Assembly: GCA_026129465.1 (NCBI GenBank)
Contig: JAHCIA010000001.1
Location: forward strand, 3,734,001 to 3,798,000
DNA length: 64,000 nt
Reading direction: 5' to 3'
Source of the DNA: Flavobacteriales bacterium
GTDB taxonomy: Bacteria > Bacteroidota > Bacteroidia > Flavobacteriales_F > PHOS-HE28
This document shows, piece by piece, positions 9,059 through 17,311 of this stretch. The notes beneath the pieces were generated by a model that ran no database searches, was not told the DNA's origin, and saw only the letters and a list, made by a program, of their open reading frames with translations. The position numbers were made by a program, and so were the translations under genes. The stretch's first letter is position 1; each line of letters begins with the position of its first letter.

Positions 9059-11041
9059 ATGCATACCCTCATGCGCTACATCCTCACGATCCTGGTGTCC
9101 GTCCTACTGGCGCCTTTGGCGGCGCAGCGTTCGGATCCCGAACTCGCCCGCGCCGGTGCCAAAGGCATCTTCGTCTTCACCGGTGGCCAGTTGATGCGCG
9201 CTGGCGGTCCCGTCACGGGCATACGCATCGAACGGCGCACCGAAGGGCAGGAGGAGTTCCGCAAGGTGGCCGAATTGAAGCCTGTGAACTCCGCCAAGGA
9301 GATCGCCAAGGGCATGGAGAAAGCCTCCGGCCTGTTGCCTTACCCATCGCGCTCCGGCGCGGCGAAACCCGACAGCCTCTGGCAACGCCTGCAGCGCCAC
9401 GGGTCGCGCGAGCAATTGGGCGCCGGCAGCAGTGACATGGCCGCGTTGCTGGCGGTGGGTGCCGTTTGGTGCGACACCGATGTGAAGCCCGGGACGCTCT
9501 ACCAGTACCGGGTCACGGTGCAGGGTGCCCAGAACCAGTTCCTTTCACGCTTCACCAGTTCCTCCGCCGGCAGCGTGGTGGAACCCCTGGTGCCGCTCTT
9601 CACCAGCTACCAGGAACACCAGCGACGCCTCAACCTCTTCTGGGCCTGCACGGGCACCCATCGGCCGGAGATCCTGGAAGTATCGCGCAGCGTGGACCGC
9701 GACCCGTTCGAGCGCATCGAACCGGAGATCCAAATGGACCGTCGGCAGGGCGACAGCGTATGGTATCGCATCACCGATACCACGGCCCTGCGGCACCGTG
9801 CCTTCCGGTATGTGGTGAAGGGCTGGGACCTGCTGGGCAACCCCATGCCACCCTGCGACACGGTGTACGCCGCTGGCCTGGATGCCACCCAGATGCCCAT
9901 GCCCTATGACCTTTCCGCTGTGGGCGACAGCACGGGGCGCCGCATCGGGATCAGCTGGAAACTGGACAACGCCCCCTTGGTGAAGCATGTGGTGCTGCAG
10001 CGAAGCACCAACAGTGTGGACGGTTTCAGGAACGTGGCCGAGTTGAGCACCGATCGAACCGGTTTCGTTGATGAGGACATACGCCCGGCCACCTCCTATT
10101 TCTATCGCTTCGTGCTGGAGTACAAGGCCACGCACGTGCCCATGCGCGGGGTCAGTTTCGGTGCCGTGGCCTACGATCGTTCGGCGCCGCCACCGGTGGA
10201 GGAATTCGATGCCGAAGTGACCGACCAAGGGGTGAAACTGACCTGGGTGCATCCGCATCCCGACCTGTTGGGATTCCACCTCTACCGCGGTGAGGGCGAT
10301 GGACCGTTGATGCTGGCCGCGCCGAGGTTGCCTGCCGGGTCGGAAGGTGGCTACAGCTACTTGGACACGGCGCGCAGTGTCACAGGTGGGCGCATGTATC
10401 GCTATGCGGTGCAGGCGGTCAGCACCAGCCATGTGGAAGGCGCATGGAGCGACACGGTGGCCGTGTTGCCCACCGCCCATGCACCGGTGCCCGAACCACC
10501 CAAGGGCATCACCGCCCAAGTGGATGTGGATGTGGCCATCGTGCGCTGGGAGGACCAGAGTGGTGAGGCCCTGTGGGAAGCGTACAAGGTGGTACGCACA
10601 CGTCCGCAGGGACGCGTGGACACGCTATGGCGCAGCACCAATTTCCTGGTGGACACACTGGATGCCGATGGGCGCCCCACCACCTACCGGGTGATCTCCA
10701 TCAATGCCTTGGGCCGCTCCAGCCAGCCGGGTCATGCGGTCACGGCAAGGGCCAGGGTGGCGCCGCCGGCCGCACCTGGTGGCGTGGAGGCGCGATCGGT
10801 GGGCGGCAAGGTGACACTGCTTTGGGAGCCGCCGGTGAGTGAGGTCGTCGAGCGGTTCGACATCTATCGATACACACGCGGCAGCGATCCGGTGAAACTC
10901 GGCAGTGTGCCTGCCGGGAAGCCGCTCCAATTCGAGGATTTCAATCCCGTGAAGGGTAAGCTCACCTTCTACTTCGTGCGCAGCGTGGCGGTCACAGGGG
11001 CCGAGAGCGGGCCAAGCAGGGAGGTGGGGGTGCAGCTTTGA
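9059..11041 (+). CDS. Fibronectin type III domain protein, third gene of TANFOR unit
   Basis: A 660-residue secreted protein. The ATG at 9059, 7 bp after the TANFOR stop, gives MHTLMRYILTILVSVLLAPLAAQ, a clean signal peptide; ATG 9071 is an equally good alternative that removes four residues. From about residue 125 onward there are repeated FN3 units, recognised by recurring VxLxWxxP/xLxGFxLYR and YxYRVxAV patterns (LLGFHLYRG, YRYAVQAVS, EAYKVVRTRP, TTYRVISIN, ERFDIYRYTRG). The last unit runs to the C-terminus (VGVQL) and there is no T9SS sorting domain. Position in a tight three-gene unit suggests that it works with the TANFOR protein on the cell surface or in the periplasm. No enzymatic motif is visible. 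Confidence 0.75.
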   Translation: MHTLMRYILTILVSVLLAPLAAQRSDPELARAGAKGIFVFTGGQLMRAGGPVTGIRIERRTEGQEEFRKVAELKPVNSAKEIAKGMEKASGLLPYPSRSGAAKPDSLWQRLQRHGSREQLGAGSSDMAALLAVGAVWCDTDVKPGTLYQYRVTVQGAQNQFLSRFTSSSAGSVVEPLVPLFTSYQEHQRRLNLFWACTGTHRPEILEVSRSVDRDPFERIEPEIQMDRRQGDSVWYRITDTTALRHRAFRYVVKGWDLLGNPMPPCDTVYAAGLDATQMPMPYDLSAVGDSTGRRIGISWKLDNAPLVKHVVLQRSTNSVDGFRNVAELSTDRTGFVDEDIRPATSYFYRFVLEYKATHVPMRGVSFGAVAYDRSAPPPVEEFDAEVTDQGVKLTWVHPHPDLLGFHLYRGEGDGPLMLAAPRLPAGSEGGYSYLDTARSVTGGRMYRYAVQAVSTSHVEGAWSDTVAVLPTAHAPVPEPPKGITAQVDVDVAIVRWEDQSGEALWEAYKVVRTRPQGRVDTLWRSTNFLVDTLDADGRPTTYRVISINALGRSSQPGHAVTARARVAPPAAPGGVEARSVGGKVTLLWEPPVSEVVERFDIYRYTRGSDPVKLGSVPAGKPLQFEDFNPVKGKLTFYFVRSVAVTGAESGPSREVGVQL

Positions 11042-11140
11042 GTTCAGCCTTTATTGAAGGGCAGGAAAGGCCATGATCGACACGGAACATCGGTCCGTCT
11101 CGGGCCCGGTGTTGCTGACCATCGGGCGTCGATCAGCGAA

Positions 11141-11878
11141 TCAATAGCTGATCTCCATCGGAGTCTTCTCCAGGTCGTGTAGGTCGAAAAAGTGCTCGCT
11201 CCCGACCACTGCGCGTATGGCTGCTTCACAGCGCTTCCGTTCCGGGTTGTTGAAGTCGAACGGATCGGAGGTGGTCACGATCGTGGTCGCATGATCATCG
11301 TTCCCGAACACTGCCAGGAAGGGCCGTAGGGCTGCGTTCTGCCGTATGTTGGGGACGGTGATCCGCTTCCCGAAGATGGTGACCCAGTAAAGGCCGGGGA
11401 AGAACTTCCGGTCGATGCCATCGAGTCCCAGCTTCATCTCCGTTGACTCGTCCTCGGACACCTTCCAGTTCTTCGCGTGCCATTCCGCTTCCGTGGCGAC
11501 ACCACCGAAAATAACATGATAGCGGCTCACCAGATCGTGCAGCAGACCCATGAAAGCGTGGGTCAGCGCGGGCTTCTGGAGCACCTTATCGTCGACCCAG
11601 AAGACCCATTCGGATACGCCGATAGAGCGCCAACGGATCCAGCACAGGAATTTGTGCTTGCTTCCCTTCAGGAGGATATCGCCCGAGCGGCCACCGCCCA
11701 CGAGCAGCTCACAGGCTTGGTGCAGGTTGCCCTTGTCATAGGCCATCCGCAGCGGCTCGTGCGCGCCGAACCTGCTCAACGCGACGAATGCATCGTGTCG
11801 CTCCAGCGTACCGAACAGGTCGAGCGCTTTTTTCGTGGTATCAAAGAGGTGGTCCGCGTAGAGTCTGGCAATGAGCAT
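11141..11878 (-). CDS. Uncharacterised 245-aa cytoplasmic protein
   Basis: I do not recognise this protein. It has no signal peptide or membrane segment and has a mixed alpha/beta look with many aromatic residues. The segment GIDRKFFPGLYWVTIFGKRI followed by two predicted strands vaguely resembles contact-dependent or T6SS immunity proteins (Imm52-like families), but this is only an impression. It has a good ATG at 11878 and a TGA at 11141. Neighbours are unrelated in function: an FN3 gene converges from the left (99 bp gap) and a T9SS cargo gene lies to its right on the same strand. No cognate toxin is visible in the window. Its base composition looks somewhat less GC-rich than its neighbours, which is compatible with acquisition. 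Confidence 0.6.
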   Translation of the reverse strand: MLIARLYADHLFDTTKKALDLFGTLERHDAFVALSRFGAHEPLRMAYDKGNLHQACELLVGGGRSGDILLKGSKHKFLCWIRWRSIGVSEWVFWVDDKVLQKPALTHAFMGLLHDLVSRYHVIFGGVATEAEWHAKNWKVSEDESTEMKLGLDGIDRKFFPGLYWVTIFGKRITVPNIRQNAALRPFLAVFGNDDHATTIVTTSDPFDFNNPERKRCEAAIRAVVGSEHFFDLHDLEKTPMEISY

Positions 11879-12039
11879 GGGGGCGTGTTCAAGCCGGTAA
11901 AGGCCATGCCTCGGCCTGCACGAGCGCCAAAGTTGAAGGATCCTGCTGTTGACGGCTCACTCCGCCAGATGTCCCGTTCGCTTGTCTTTGGGCGATTGGT
12001 TCTGCTTCCTGGCCCGGATGCATGCGCCTTTCAAGGCCT

Positions 12040-13020
12040 TCACTCCTTCACGAACCGCACCATCGTCCGCTTGCCATTCAGCATGCAAGCCACGCTGTAC
12101 AGCCCCGGTGCCAGGTCCTGCACATCCAGCACCAGCCGGTCCGTATTCGATTGTTCGCTCAGCAGCAGTCGCCCATCCAGGGCGTGCAGGGCCACTTCGC
12201 CTAGCGGCAGGCTCTTGCTGTGCTGCACGATGAGCTGGTCGGCGGCGGGGTTGGGATGGACGGTCAGCGATGTCGTGAGCGTGATCTCCTGCGTGCCCGT
12301 GAAGCCCGTCGGTATAAGGAGGATGGCCATGTTCCAGTCCTGGTCCAACCGGTAGATGGTGAGCAGCGGCTTCAGCAGGTTGCCCAGCTTGTACCACTCG
12401 TAGCGGTGGTCGCAGATGGTCTCTCCTTTGCCAAAGGGATCGAGCCCGCAGAGCGTGGTGCGGATGAGCACCATGCCTGGGTAGCTGCCCGCCGGGGTCT
12501 GGAGCGTGCCCGATGCCAGCACCTTGCGCTCCACCGCATCGATGTCCATGCCGCAGCCCGCAAGACCGGGCAGCACCGTGGTGCCCAGCGGGGCGGGATA
12601 AGTGAGGAGCAGGCCCGGGCAATCCGGCTCCAGCGTGGCGGGGAAGCCGGGAAAGTCGAGTACCACGCCAACGCTTTCCAGTTCAGTTGTGGTGTTGCGA
12701 TAGAACCAGTGCAGATCGCCCTGGCCGGGTGTGGATTCCACCAAGCAGGTGCTCGCGGTCGGTGCCAGGCCAGCGAAGGCACTGGAACCCGCGTCCATCA
12801 CGGCGTAGGTCACTGGGTCGTCCGCTGTCCAGGCGATCGCGCTGATGTTCCAGGTGAGCCCGGTGCCGACGGTATCCAGGGTGGAACCGAAGGCATCGCC
12901 CACGAACCGGTCATGGCTGTACGCGCCATACGGCGGCACGGCTTGCGACTGGTCGAGTACTTGGGCGCTGGTCGCGTGGGCGAGCACGCTGGCGAGTAGG
13001 AGTGTGTGGCTGCGTGTCAT
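12040..13020 (-). CDS. T9SS type A sorting domain secreted protein
   Basis: A 326-residue protein with a signal peptide (MTRSHTLLLASVLAHATSAQ) and a C-terminal type IX sorting domain from about residue 250: VHPNPAADQLIV, LHALDGRLLLSEQS, LDVQDLAPGLYSV and the terminal MVRFVKE follow the usual PNP...G...L...L..G.Y.....R.VK pattern. The central part (about 20-240) has four or more cysteines and no domain that I recognise. The product should cross the outer membrane by the T9SS and be attached to the surface or released. It lies 10 bp downstream of the next T9SS gene on the same strand and could be co-transcribed with it. Confidence 0.8.
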   Translation of the reverse strand: MTRSHTLLLASVLAHATSAQVLDQSQAVPPYGAYSHDRFVGDAFGSTLDTVGTGLTWNISAIAWTADDPVTYAVMDAGSSAFAGLAPTASTCLVESTPGQGDLHWFYRNTTTELESVGVVLDFPGFPATLEPDCPGLLLTYPAPLGTTVLPGLAGCGMDIDAVERKVLASGTLQTPAGSYPGMVLIRTTLCGLDPFGKGETICDHRYEWYKLGNLLKPLLTIYRLDQDWNMAILLIPTGFTGTQEITLTTSLTVHPNPAADQLIVQHSKSLPLGEVALHALDGRLLLSEQSNTDRLVLDVQDLAPGLYSVACMLNGKRTMVRFVKE

Positions 13021-13030
13021 GGGTGGATGA

Positions 13031-14707
13031 TCAGTGTTTCACCAAGCGCGTGGCACTGCGCTGGGCGTTGTGCTGGGCGGTAAGGGTGTAGAGGCCTGCG
13101 GGCAGGTCCGTCAAGTCGATCACCAGGCGGTCCTGCTGTGGCACGCTGAACTGCTTCACCAAGCGCCCATCCGCAGCATGGATGCGCACTTCGCCCAGCG
13201 GACCACCATTGCGGCTTCGCAGGGTGATGCGGTCCGTGGCGGGGTTGGGGAACAGGCTGAACGAGGCCTGCGCGTGCTCAGCGACCGACGTGAAGTCGCC
13301 CATGCGCCCGTTGCGGTCCAGCCGGGCCGCGTAGATGGCGTTGTTGGTGGAATTGAACCAGAAGCAGGCCGCGCCGCCATCGCCATCGGATACCAAGGAG
13401 TAGGAGACCAGGTCATTGGGGGCGAAGGCCGTGGTGGTGAAGCGCGTGGTATCGCTCCAGAGGTTGGTGCCGGTGTTGGTTACCCTTCCTACACGGAAAC
13501 CAGGCGTGGCACCATTGTTCGCGAATGGCGCGATCATGGCCACGATGTGCGTGTTGTCCTCGGCTGCGATGGCGCGCGGGAATCCGTTCTGGTTGCCGTT
13601 GCACTGCAGGGCCAGTGCACCTTCCGAGGGCAGCAGTGCATTGCCTTCCGCATCGAAGCGCTGCATGAACACCTGCCTTCCGCCACCCAACGCCGCGCGG
13701 TTGTCCGCCCAGAACACCGTGGTCTCCGTGGCGGATTGCACCACGAAGGGGTTCTCCTGCACATCCGGGTGGATGCACACATCGATGGGTGCCGTGGTGT
13801 TGAACAGCACGCCCGTGGTGTCATAGATGGCCATGCGCAGGTCGTAGCCATTGGCCCAGACCGAATTCACCCGGGCAGTGGGCGCCACCGCCGAGCTCCA
13901 TTCATAGGCCAACCCGCCGCTGTTCGCGCTCACGATCAGGTTCGAAGGCCAGAGCTGATTGCCCATGCTATCCACCCGCATGGCGTAGAGCGGCGCACCG
14001 GCTCCATTGCCCCAGCGTTCTTCAAGCAGCAGCCCGCCGTTCAGGTCGTGGCGCATGGACCAGGGGCCTGAAAAGATGGAGTTGTTCATGTTGGGTACTT
14101 CGATGCCTTGCACGGGCATCAGGTTGGTGCCATCGTTCAGCACGCGGGCCAGGTGTACATAGTCGGCACCGCCCACCGGCCAGGAGCCCCAGCCCACGAA
14201 CATGCCGTTCAGGACGGGTGTCAAGCGCGGATAGAAGTTGGCGTAGCCGGTGCCGCCACCGGGCAGCATGCCTGGAATGGCCAGGAGAGTGGGCTCGGCC
14301 CAGACGGCTGCACCTTCGTCATCAAAGGCCATGGCCCGCACGGTGTCGCCCGAGTTGACGTCCACCCCGGAGATGTAGGCCATGAACAGGTTGTTGTCGC
14401 TCATGCGGGCGATGGCGTAGAAGCCGATGCTGCGCCCGGGCACTTCCTGGATCAAGCGGCCGTTCGGCTCCCACTGCGGAATGCCCTGGCTGTTCACCCG
14501 CTGCCCGAATACGGCGTAGCGGTTCGCGCCCAAGCGGTTGTCGAGCCATGTCACATACCAACCACCGGCACCATCGCCAGCCAATCGGTAGTCGCGCTGG
14601 TCGCTGGGGTCGTTGCAGACCACCAGCGGATCATTGGGGTCCGTGGGCCACTGGGCGTGGGCGGTAAGAAGCAGCAGGGAGGCAGCAAGGGTGTAGAGTG
14701 CGCGCAT
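13031..14707 (-). CDS. T9SS type A sorting domain secreted protein, tandem paralogue A
   Basis: A 558-residue protein with signal peptide MRALYTLAASLLLLTAHAQ and a C-terminal T9SS sorting domain (FSLFPNPATDRITL ... GLYTLTAQH ... ATRLVKH). The body has repeated strand-rich units with recurring W and G residues (GGWYVTWLDNR, AVFGQRVNSQG, TVFWADNRAALGG, VFMQRFDAEG, YAARLDRNGR) that look like beta-propeller blades. It is clearly paralogous to the gene at 14816-16435: the two share the first nine residues apart from one, the start of the mature part (QWP..P..PLVVC..PSDQR), blade motifs and the GDFTSVAEH segment just before the sorting domain. The ligand or function is unknown. Confidence 0.82.
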   Translation of the reverse strand: MRALYTLAASLLLLTAHAQWPTDPNDPLVVCNDPSDQRDYRLAGDGAGGWYVTWLDNRLGANRYAVFGQRVNSQGIPQWEPNGRLIQEVPGRSIGFYAIARMSDNNLFMAYISGVDVNSGDTVRAMAFDDEGAAVWAEPTLLAIPGMLPGGGTGYANFYPRLTPVLNGMFVGWGSWPVGGADYVHLARVLNDGTNLMPVQGIEVPNMNNSIFSGPWSMRHDLNGGLLLEERWGNGAGAPLYAMRVDSMGNQLWPSNLIVSANSGGLAYEWSSAVAPTARVNSVWANGYDLRMAIYDTTGVLFNTTAPIDVCIHPDVQENPFVVQSATETTVFWADNRAALGGGRQVFMQRFDAEGNALLPSEGALALQCNGNQNGFPRAIAAEDNTHIVAMIAPFANNGATPGFRVGRVTNTGTNLWSDTTRFTTTAFAPNDLVSYSLVSDGDGGAACFWFNSTNNAIYAARLDRNGRMGDFTSVAEHAQASFSLFPNPATDRITLRSRNGGPLGEVRIHAADGRLVKQFSVPQQDRLVIDLTDLPAGLYTLTAQHNAQRSATRLVKH

Positions 14708-14726
14708 GGCTTGAGCTTTTCACCCG

Positions 14727-14772
14727 CCAAGGTGCACGTACGGATGGCCCTGTTCCCAAGGCTTCCTATCCG
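14727..14772 (-). promoter_or_regulatory. Conserved upstream element of T9SS paralogue A
   Basis: A 46-bp block 19 bp upstream of the ATG at 14707 that aligns without gaps to 16454-16499, upstream of the paralogue, with 12 mismatches by my count. The most conserved core is CCCTGTTC plus CAAGGCT. Probably a shared promoter or regulator site that was duplicated with the gene. Confidence 0.4.
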
Positions 14773-14815
14773 ATGGTGGCGGCGGTGATCCAGCGGTGCG
14801 GCCGCATGGATCCGA

Positions 14816-16435
14816 TCACTGCTTCACGAAGCGCTGCACGGCGCGGCCTTCACGTCCGCCGATCGTGGCGATGTAGACTCCCGCGGGCAGTCCGCTCACA
14901 TCCACAGTGGTGCGTTCCATGGCCGTGCTACCGATGTCCTGCACCACACGTCCATCCGCGCTGAGGATGCGCACCTCGCCCAAGGGTTTGCCGCCCAGGC
15001 TCTGCAAGGTGATCTGGCCCTCGGCGGGATTGGGGAACAGGCTGAAGGAAGGCACCTCGTGCTCGGCCACGGAGGTGAAGTCGCCCAAGCGGCCCCAGCG
15101 GTCCAGCCGCGCGGCATAGATGGCATTGTCGTTCCAATTGAACCAGACCGAGGCCACACCACCGTCGCCATCATCGAGCAGCGCATAGGTGCCGGGTGAG
15201 GGCATCTTCTGATACACACAGAAGCGAACGGTATCGGCCCAGGCGGTGCTGGCATCGGGCAGCACGCGTTGCGCGCGGAAGCCTCCCCACTGGCTCACAG
15301 TGGCCAGGATCACAGTGCCGTCCTCGCTGCCCATGAAGCGCGGCATGGTGCCATTGCTGTTGGGCTCCATCACCAGCGCGCCATCGGTGATCCACTGCGC
15401 CAAACCATTGGCATCATAACGCTGCGCATGCACCTGCTGGGAGGTATAGGGTGGGCGGCCATCGGCCCAAACCACCCAGGCACTGCCGTCGTGCAGCGTC
15501 ACATGCGGGCTGGAGTTCCCGCCGGGCGCGTTGTTCAGCGTGTCGGGCGTGCTGGTGAGCATGGTGCCGCTCGTGTCATAACGCGCGTGGAAGAGCTGCA
15601 GTTGGTTCTGCCACACGGTGGTCATCACCCCGGTGCTGCTCATGCGCGAGTGGTAGTCGTACCACAGTCCGGGATTTCCCTGTGTGGAAACCAAGGGCGG
15701 CGTCCACAGGCTGTTGCCGTCAGGATCCACGCGCTGCACGTGCAAGGGGGAGTTGTCGCTGCCCGCCATCTTCTCTATGATGAGTCCGCCGGCCAGGTCG
15801 CTGTGGAGGAAATAGGGCCTCGGTGCCTGGTTGATGTTCACCAAGGTGCCGTGGAAGGGGTGCAGCAGTGTCCCGTTGGTGGCGATGCGGCTCACCACTA
15901 GCCCCGTATTGGCATGCCAGGCCATGTACGCACCATCGGCCAGGGGCAGCAGGCCGGGCTGGTGGGTGTAGGACACCTGGAAGTAGGGTGTTGGCCCCTT
16001 GTGGCTCACCAGCGTGGGCGTGGCCCAGGCCGGTTGTCCGTTGGCATCAATGGCCAAGGCACTGATAGTGTCATTGATGAGGTAGCTGGCGCCGTGGATG
16101 TACAGCAGCAGGGCGTTCCCGTTGGGCAGCCGGGTTGTGGCCAGTTCGTTGATGCTCTGGTCGGGCAGGGTGAGGATCGTGCGCCCGTTCTCCTCCCACA
16201 ACAGGTTGCCCTGCAGGTCGATCCGCTGGCCGTAGATACCGTACTTCTGTGGGGCTTCGCGGTCGTCGCGCCACAGCACCAGCCAGCCACCATCGGGCTC
16301 GGGCAGCACACGGATCTCCTGCCGCTGGTCGCTGGGGTGGTCGCACACCACCAGCGGCTCCTGCGGTGTGGTGGGCCATTGGGCGTGGACGGAGAGGAGC
16401 AGGAGGGAGGCGGAAAGCGTGTAGAGTGCGCGCAT
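14816..16435 (-). CDS. T9SS type A sorting domain secreted protein, tandem paralogue B
   Basis: A 539-residue protein with signal peptide MRALYTLSASLLLLSVHAQ and a C-terminal T9SS sorting domain (FSLFPNPAEGQITL ... GEVRILSADGRVV ... GVYIATIGG ... VQRFVKQ). The middle is strand-rich with propeller-like repeats (GGWLVLWRDDRE, GIYGQRIDLQG, AWVVWADGRPP, QVHAQRYDANG, IYAARLDRWGR). It is the diverged copy of 13031-14707. The signal peptides are nearly identical, the sorting domains similar and the middles quite different, as expected when two surface proteins diversify after tandem duplication. The function is unknown. Confidence 0.82.
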   Translation of the reverse strand: MRALYTLSASLLLLSVHAQWPTTPQEPLVVCDHPSDQRQEIRVLPEPDGGWLVLWRDDREAPQKYGIYGQRIDLQGNLLWEENGRTILTLPDQSINELATTRLPNGNALLLYIHGASYLINDTISALAIDANGQPAWATPTLVSHKGPTPYFQVSYTHQPGLLPLADGAYMAWHANTGLVVSRIATNGTLLHPFHGTLVNINQAPRPYFLHSDLAGGLIIEKMAGSDNSPLHVQRVDPDGNSLWTPPLVSTQGNPGLWYDYHSRMSSTGVMTTVWQNQLQLFHARYDTSGTMLTSTPDTLNNAPGGNSSPHVTLHDGSAWVVWADGRPPYTSQQVHAQRYDANGLAQWITDGALVMEPNSNGTMPRFMGSEDGTVILATVSQWGGFRAQRVLPDASTAWADTVRFCVYQKMPSPGTYALLDDGDGGVASVWFNWNDNAIYAARLDRWGRLGDFTSVAEHEVPSFSLFPNPAEGQITLQSLGGKPLGEVRILSADGRVVQDIGSTAMERTTVDVSGLPAGVYIATIGGREGRAVQRFVKQ

Positions 16436-16453
16436 GGACGTGGCGTTGAAGTA

Positions 16454-16499
16454 CCAAGGTGCGTGCGCATGATGCCCTGTTCACAAGGCTATCTATCCG
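16454..16499 (-). promoter_or_regulatory. Conserved upstream element of T9SS paralogue B
   Basis: Partner of the block at 14727-14772, located 18 bp upstream of the ATG at 16435. It contains TAGCCTTG in the gene's orientation, one mismatch from the TAnnTTTG -7 box, so it may be the promoter itself. Confidence 0.4.
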
Positions 16500-16527
16500 T
16501 TGGTCGGTCGATCGATCCTGTGGTAGG

Positions 16528-17268
16528 CTATGCCGCCCACATCCGCTTCAGTTCCGGCCAGCGCCGCCGGCTCACTTCAAGCTTCTCGCCGTCCTTCAAT
16601 TCGGCGTGGCCATCATGTAGGCGCAGGATGGTGTCCTTGCGCACCAGCGCGCTGCGGTTGATCCGCAGGAAACCGAAGGGCGTGAGCATCTCCTCGAACT
16701 CCTTCAATGTGCGGGCCAGCAGGTAGCGGCGGTCTTGCACCAGGTACACCCAGGTGTAGTTGCGGTCGGCCATGCAGCGCTCCACCTCGGTGGGTGCCAC
16801 AAAGAAGGTGCGGTCGCCGTGGGGAATGGTGAGGCGGAAGGCCTCCACCTTGGGCTGGTTGATGTTGGCGAGGAACTGCTCCTGCACCTTGGCGCGATCA
16901 AGTTCTGCCGCGTGTCGCTCAGCATAGCGTTCGAGCGCGAAGGCCAGCTCATCGGGCTGGGCTGGCTTGGGCAGGTAGTCCAGTGCGCTGAATCGGATGG
17001 CCTGGATGGCGTAGCGCTGGAAGCCGGTGACGAAGATGACCTCGAAGTCCCAGCGCTTCAGCTCGCGCAGCAGGTCGAAGCCGCTGCCGCCGGGCATCTC
17101 CACGTCCAGGAATACCAGTGCGGGTTTCAGTTCGGAGATCAGGCGATGGGCTTCCTGGATATTGGAAGCCTCGCCGATCACCTCCACCTCGGGGTGCGCA
17201 TCGGCGAGCAGACCACGCAGGTAGCTGCGTGCCGCCGGGTCATCGTCCACCAGCAGGGTGCGGATCAT
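16528..17268 (-). CDS. LytTR family DNA-binding response regulator
   Basis: A 246-residue two-component response regulator. The receiver domain (1-120) has the acidic pocket DDD at 8-10, the phospho-acceptor Asp55 in LVFLDVEMPG, Thr81 in VTGF and Lys101 in LPKPAQ. The LytTR DNA-binding domain (about 140-243) shows the usual VAPTEVERCMADRNYTWVY, LARTLKEFEEML, FLRINRSALV and LEVSRRRWPEL segments. It lies 43 bp downstream of the histidine kinase gene at 17312-19306, and the two form a cognate pair. Targets cannot be read from the sequence. The adjacent T9SS cargo genes downstream and the divergent M36 protease are candidates by position only. Confidence 0.93.
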   Translation of the reverse strand: MIRTLLVDDDPAARSYLRGLLADAHPEVEVIGEASNIQEAHRLISELKPALVFLDVEMPGGSGFDLLRELKRWDFEVIFVTGFQRYAIQAIRFSALDYLPKPAQPDELAFALERYAERHAAELDRAKVQEQFLANINQPKVEAFRLTIPHGDRTFFVAPTEVERCMADRNYTWVYLVQDRRYLLARTLKEFEEMLTPFGFLRINRSALVRKDTILRLHDGHAELKDGEKLEVSRRRWPELKRMWAA

Positions 17269-17311
17269 GGTGGAAAGTTCGGGAAGAGTGACGATCTGGT
17301 GATGACGGCCT

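Noticed and set aside
5776-9072. A 1098-codon open frame antisense to the TANFOR gene
   Set aside because: It mirrors codon bias of the real gene in a GC-rich genome; the translation is His/Val/Gly/Ala-rich, has no domain and no signal, and the opposite frame has a clear family match.
12220-12999. A plus-strand frame of 259 codons opposite the 326-aa T9SS protein
   Set aside because: Antisense shadow; the minus-strand gene has a signal peptide and a sorting domain.
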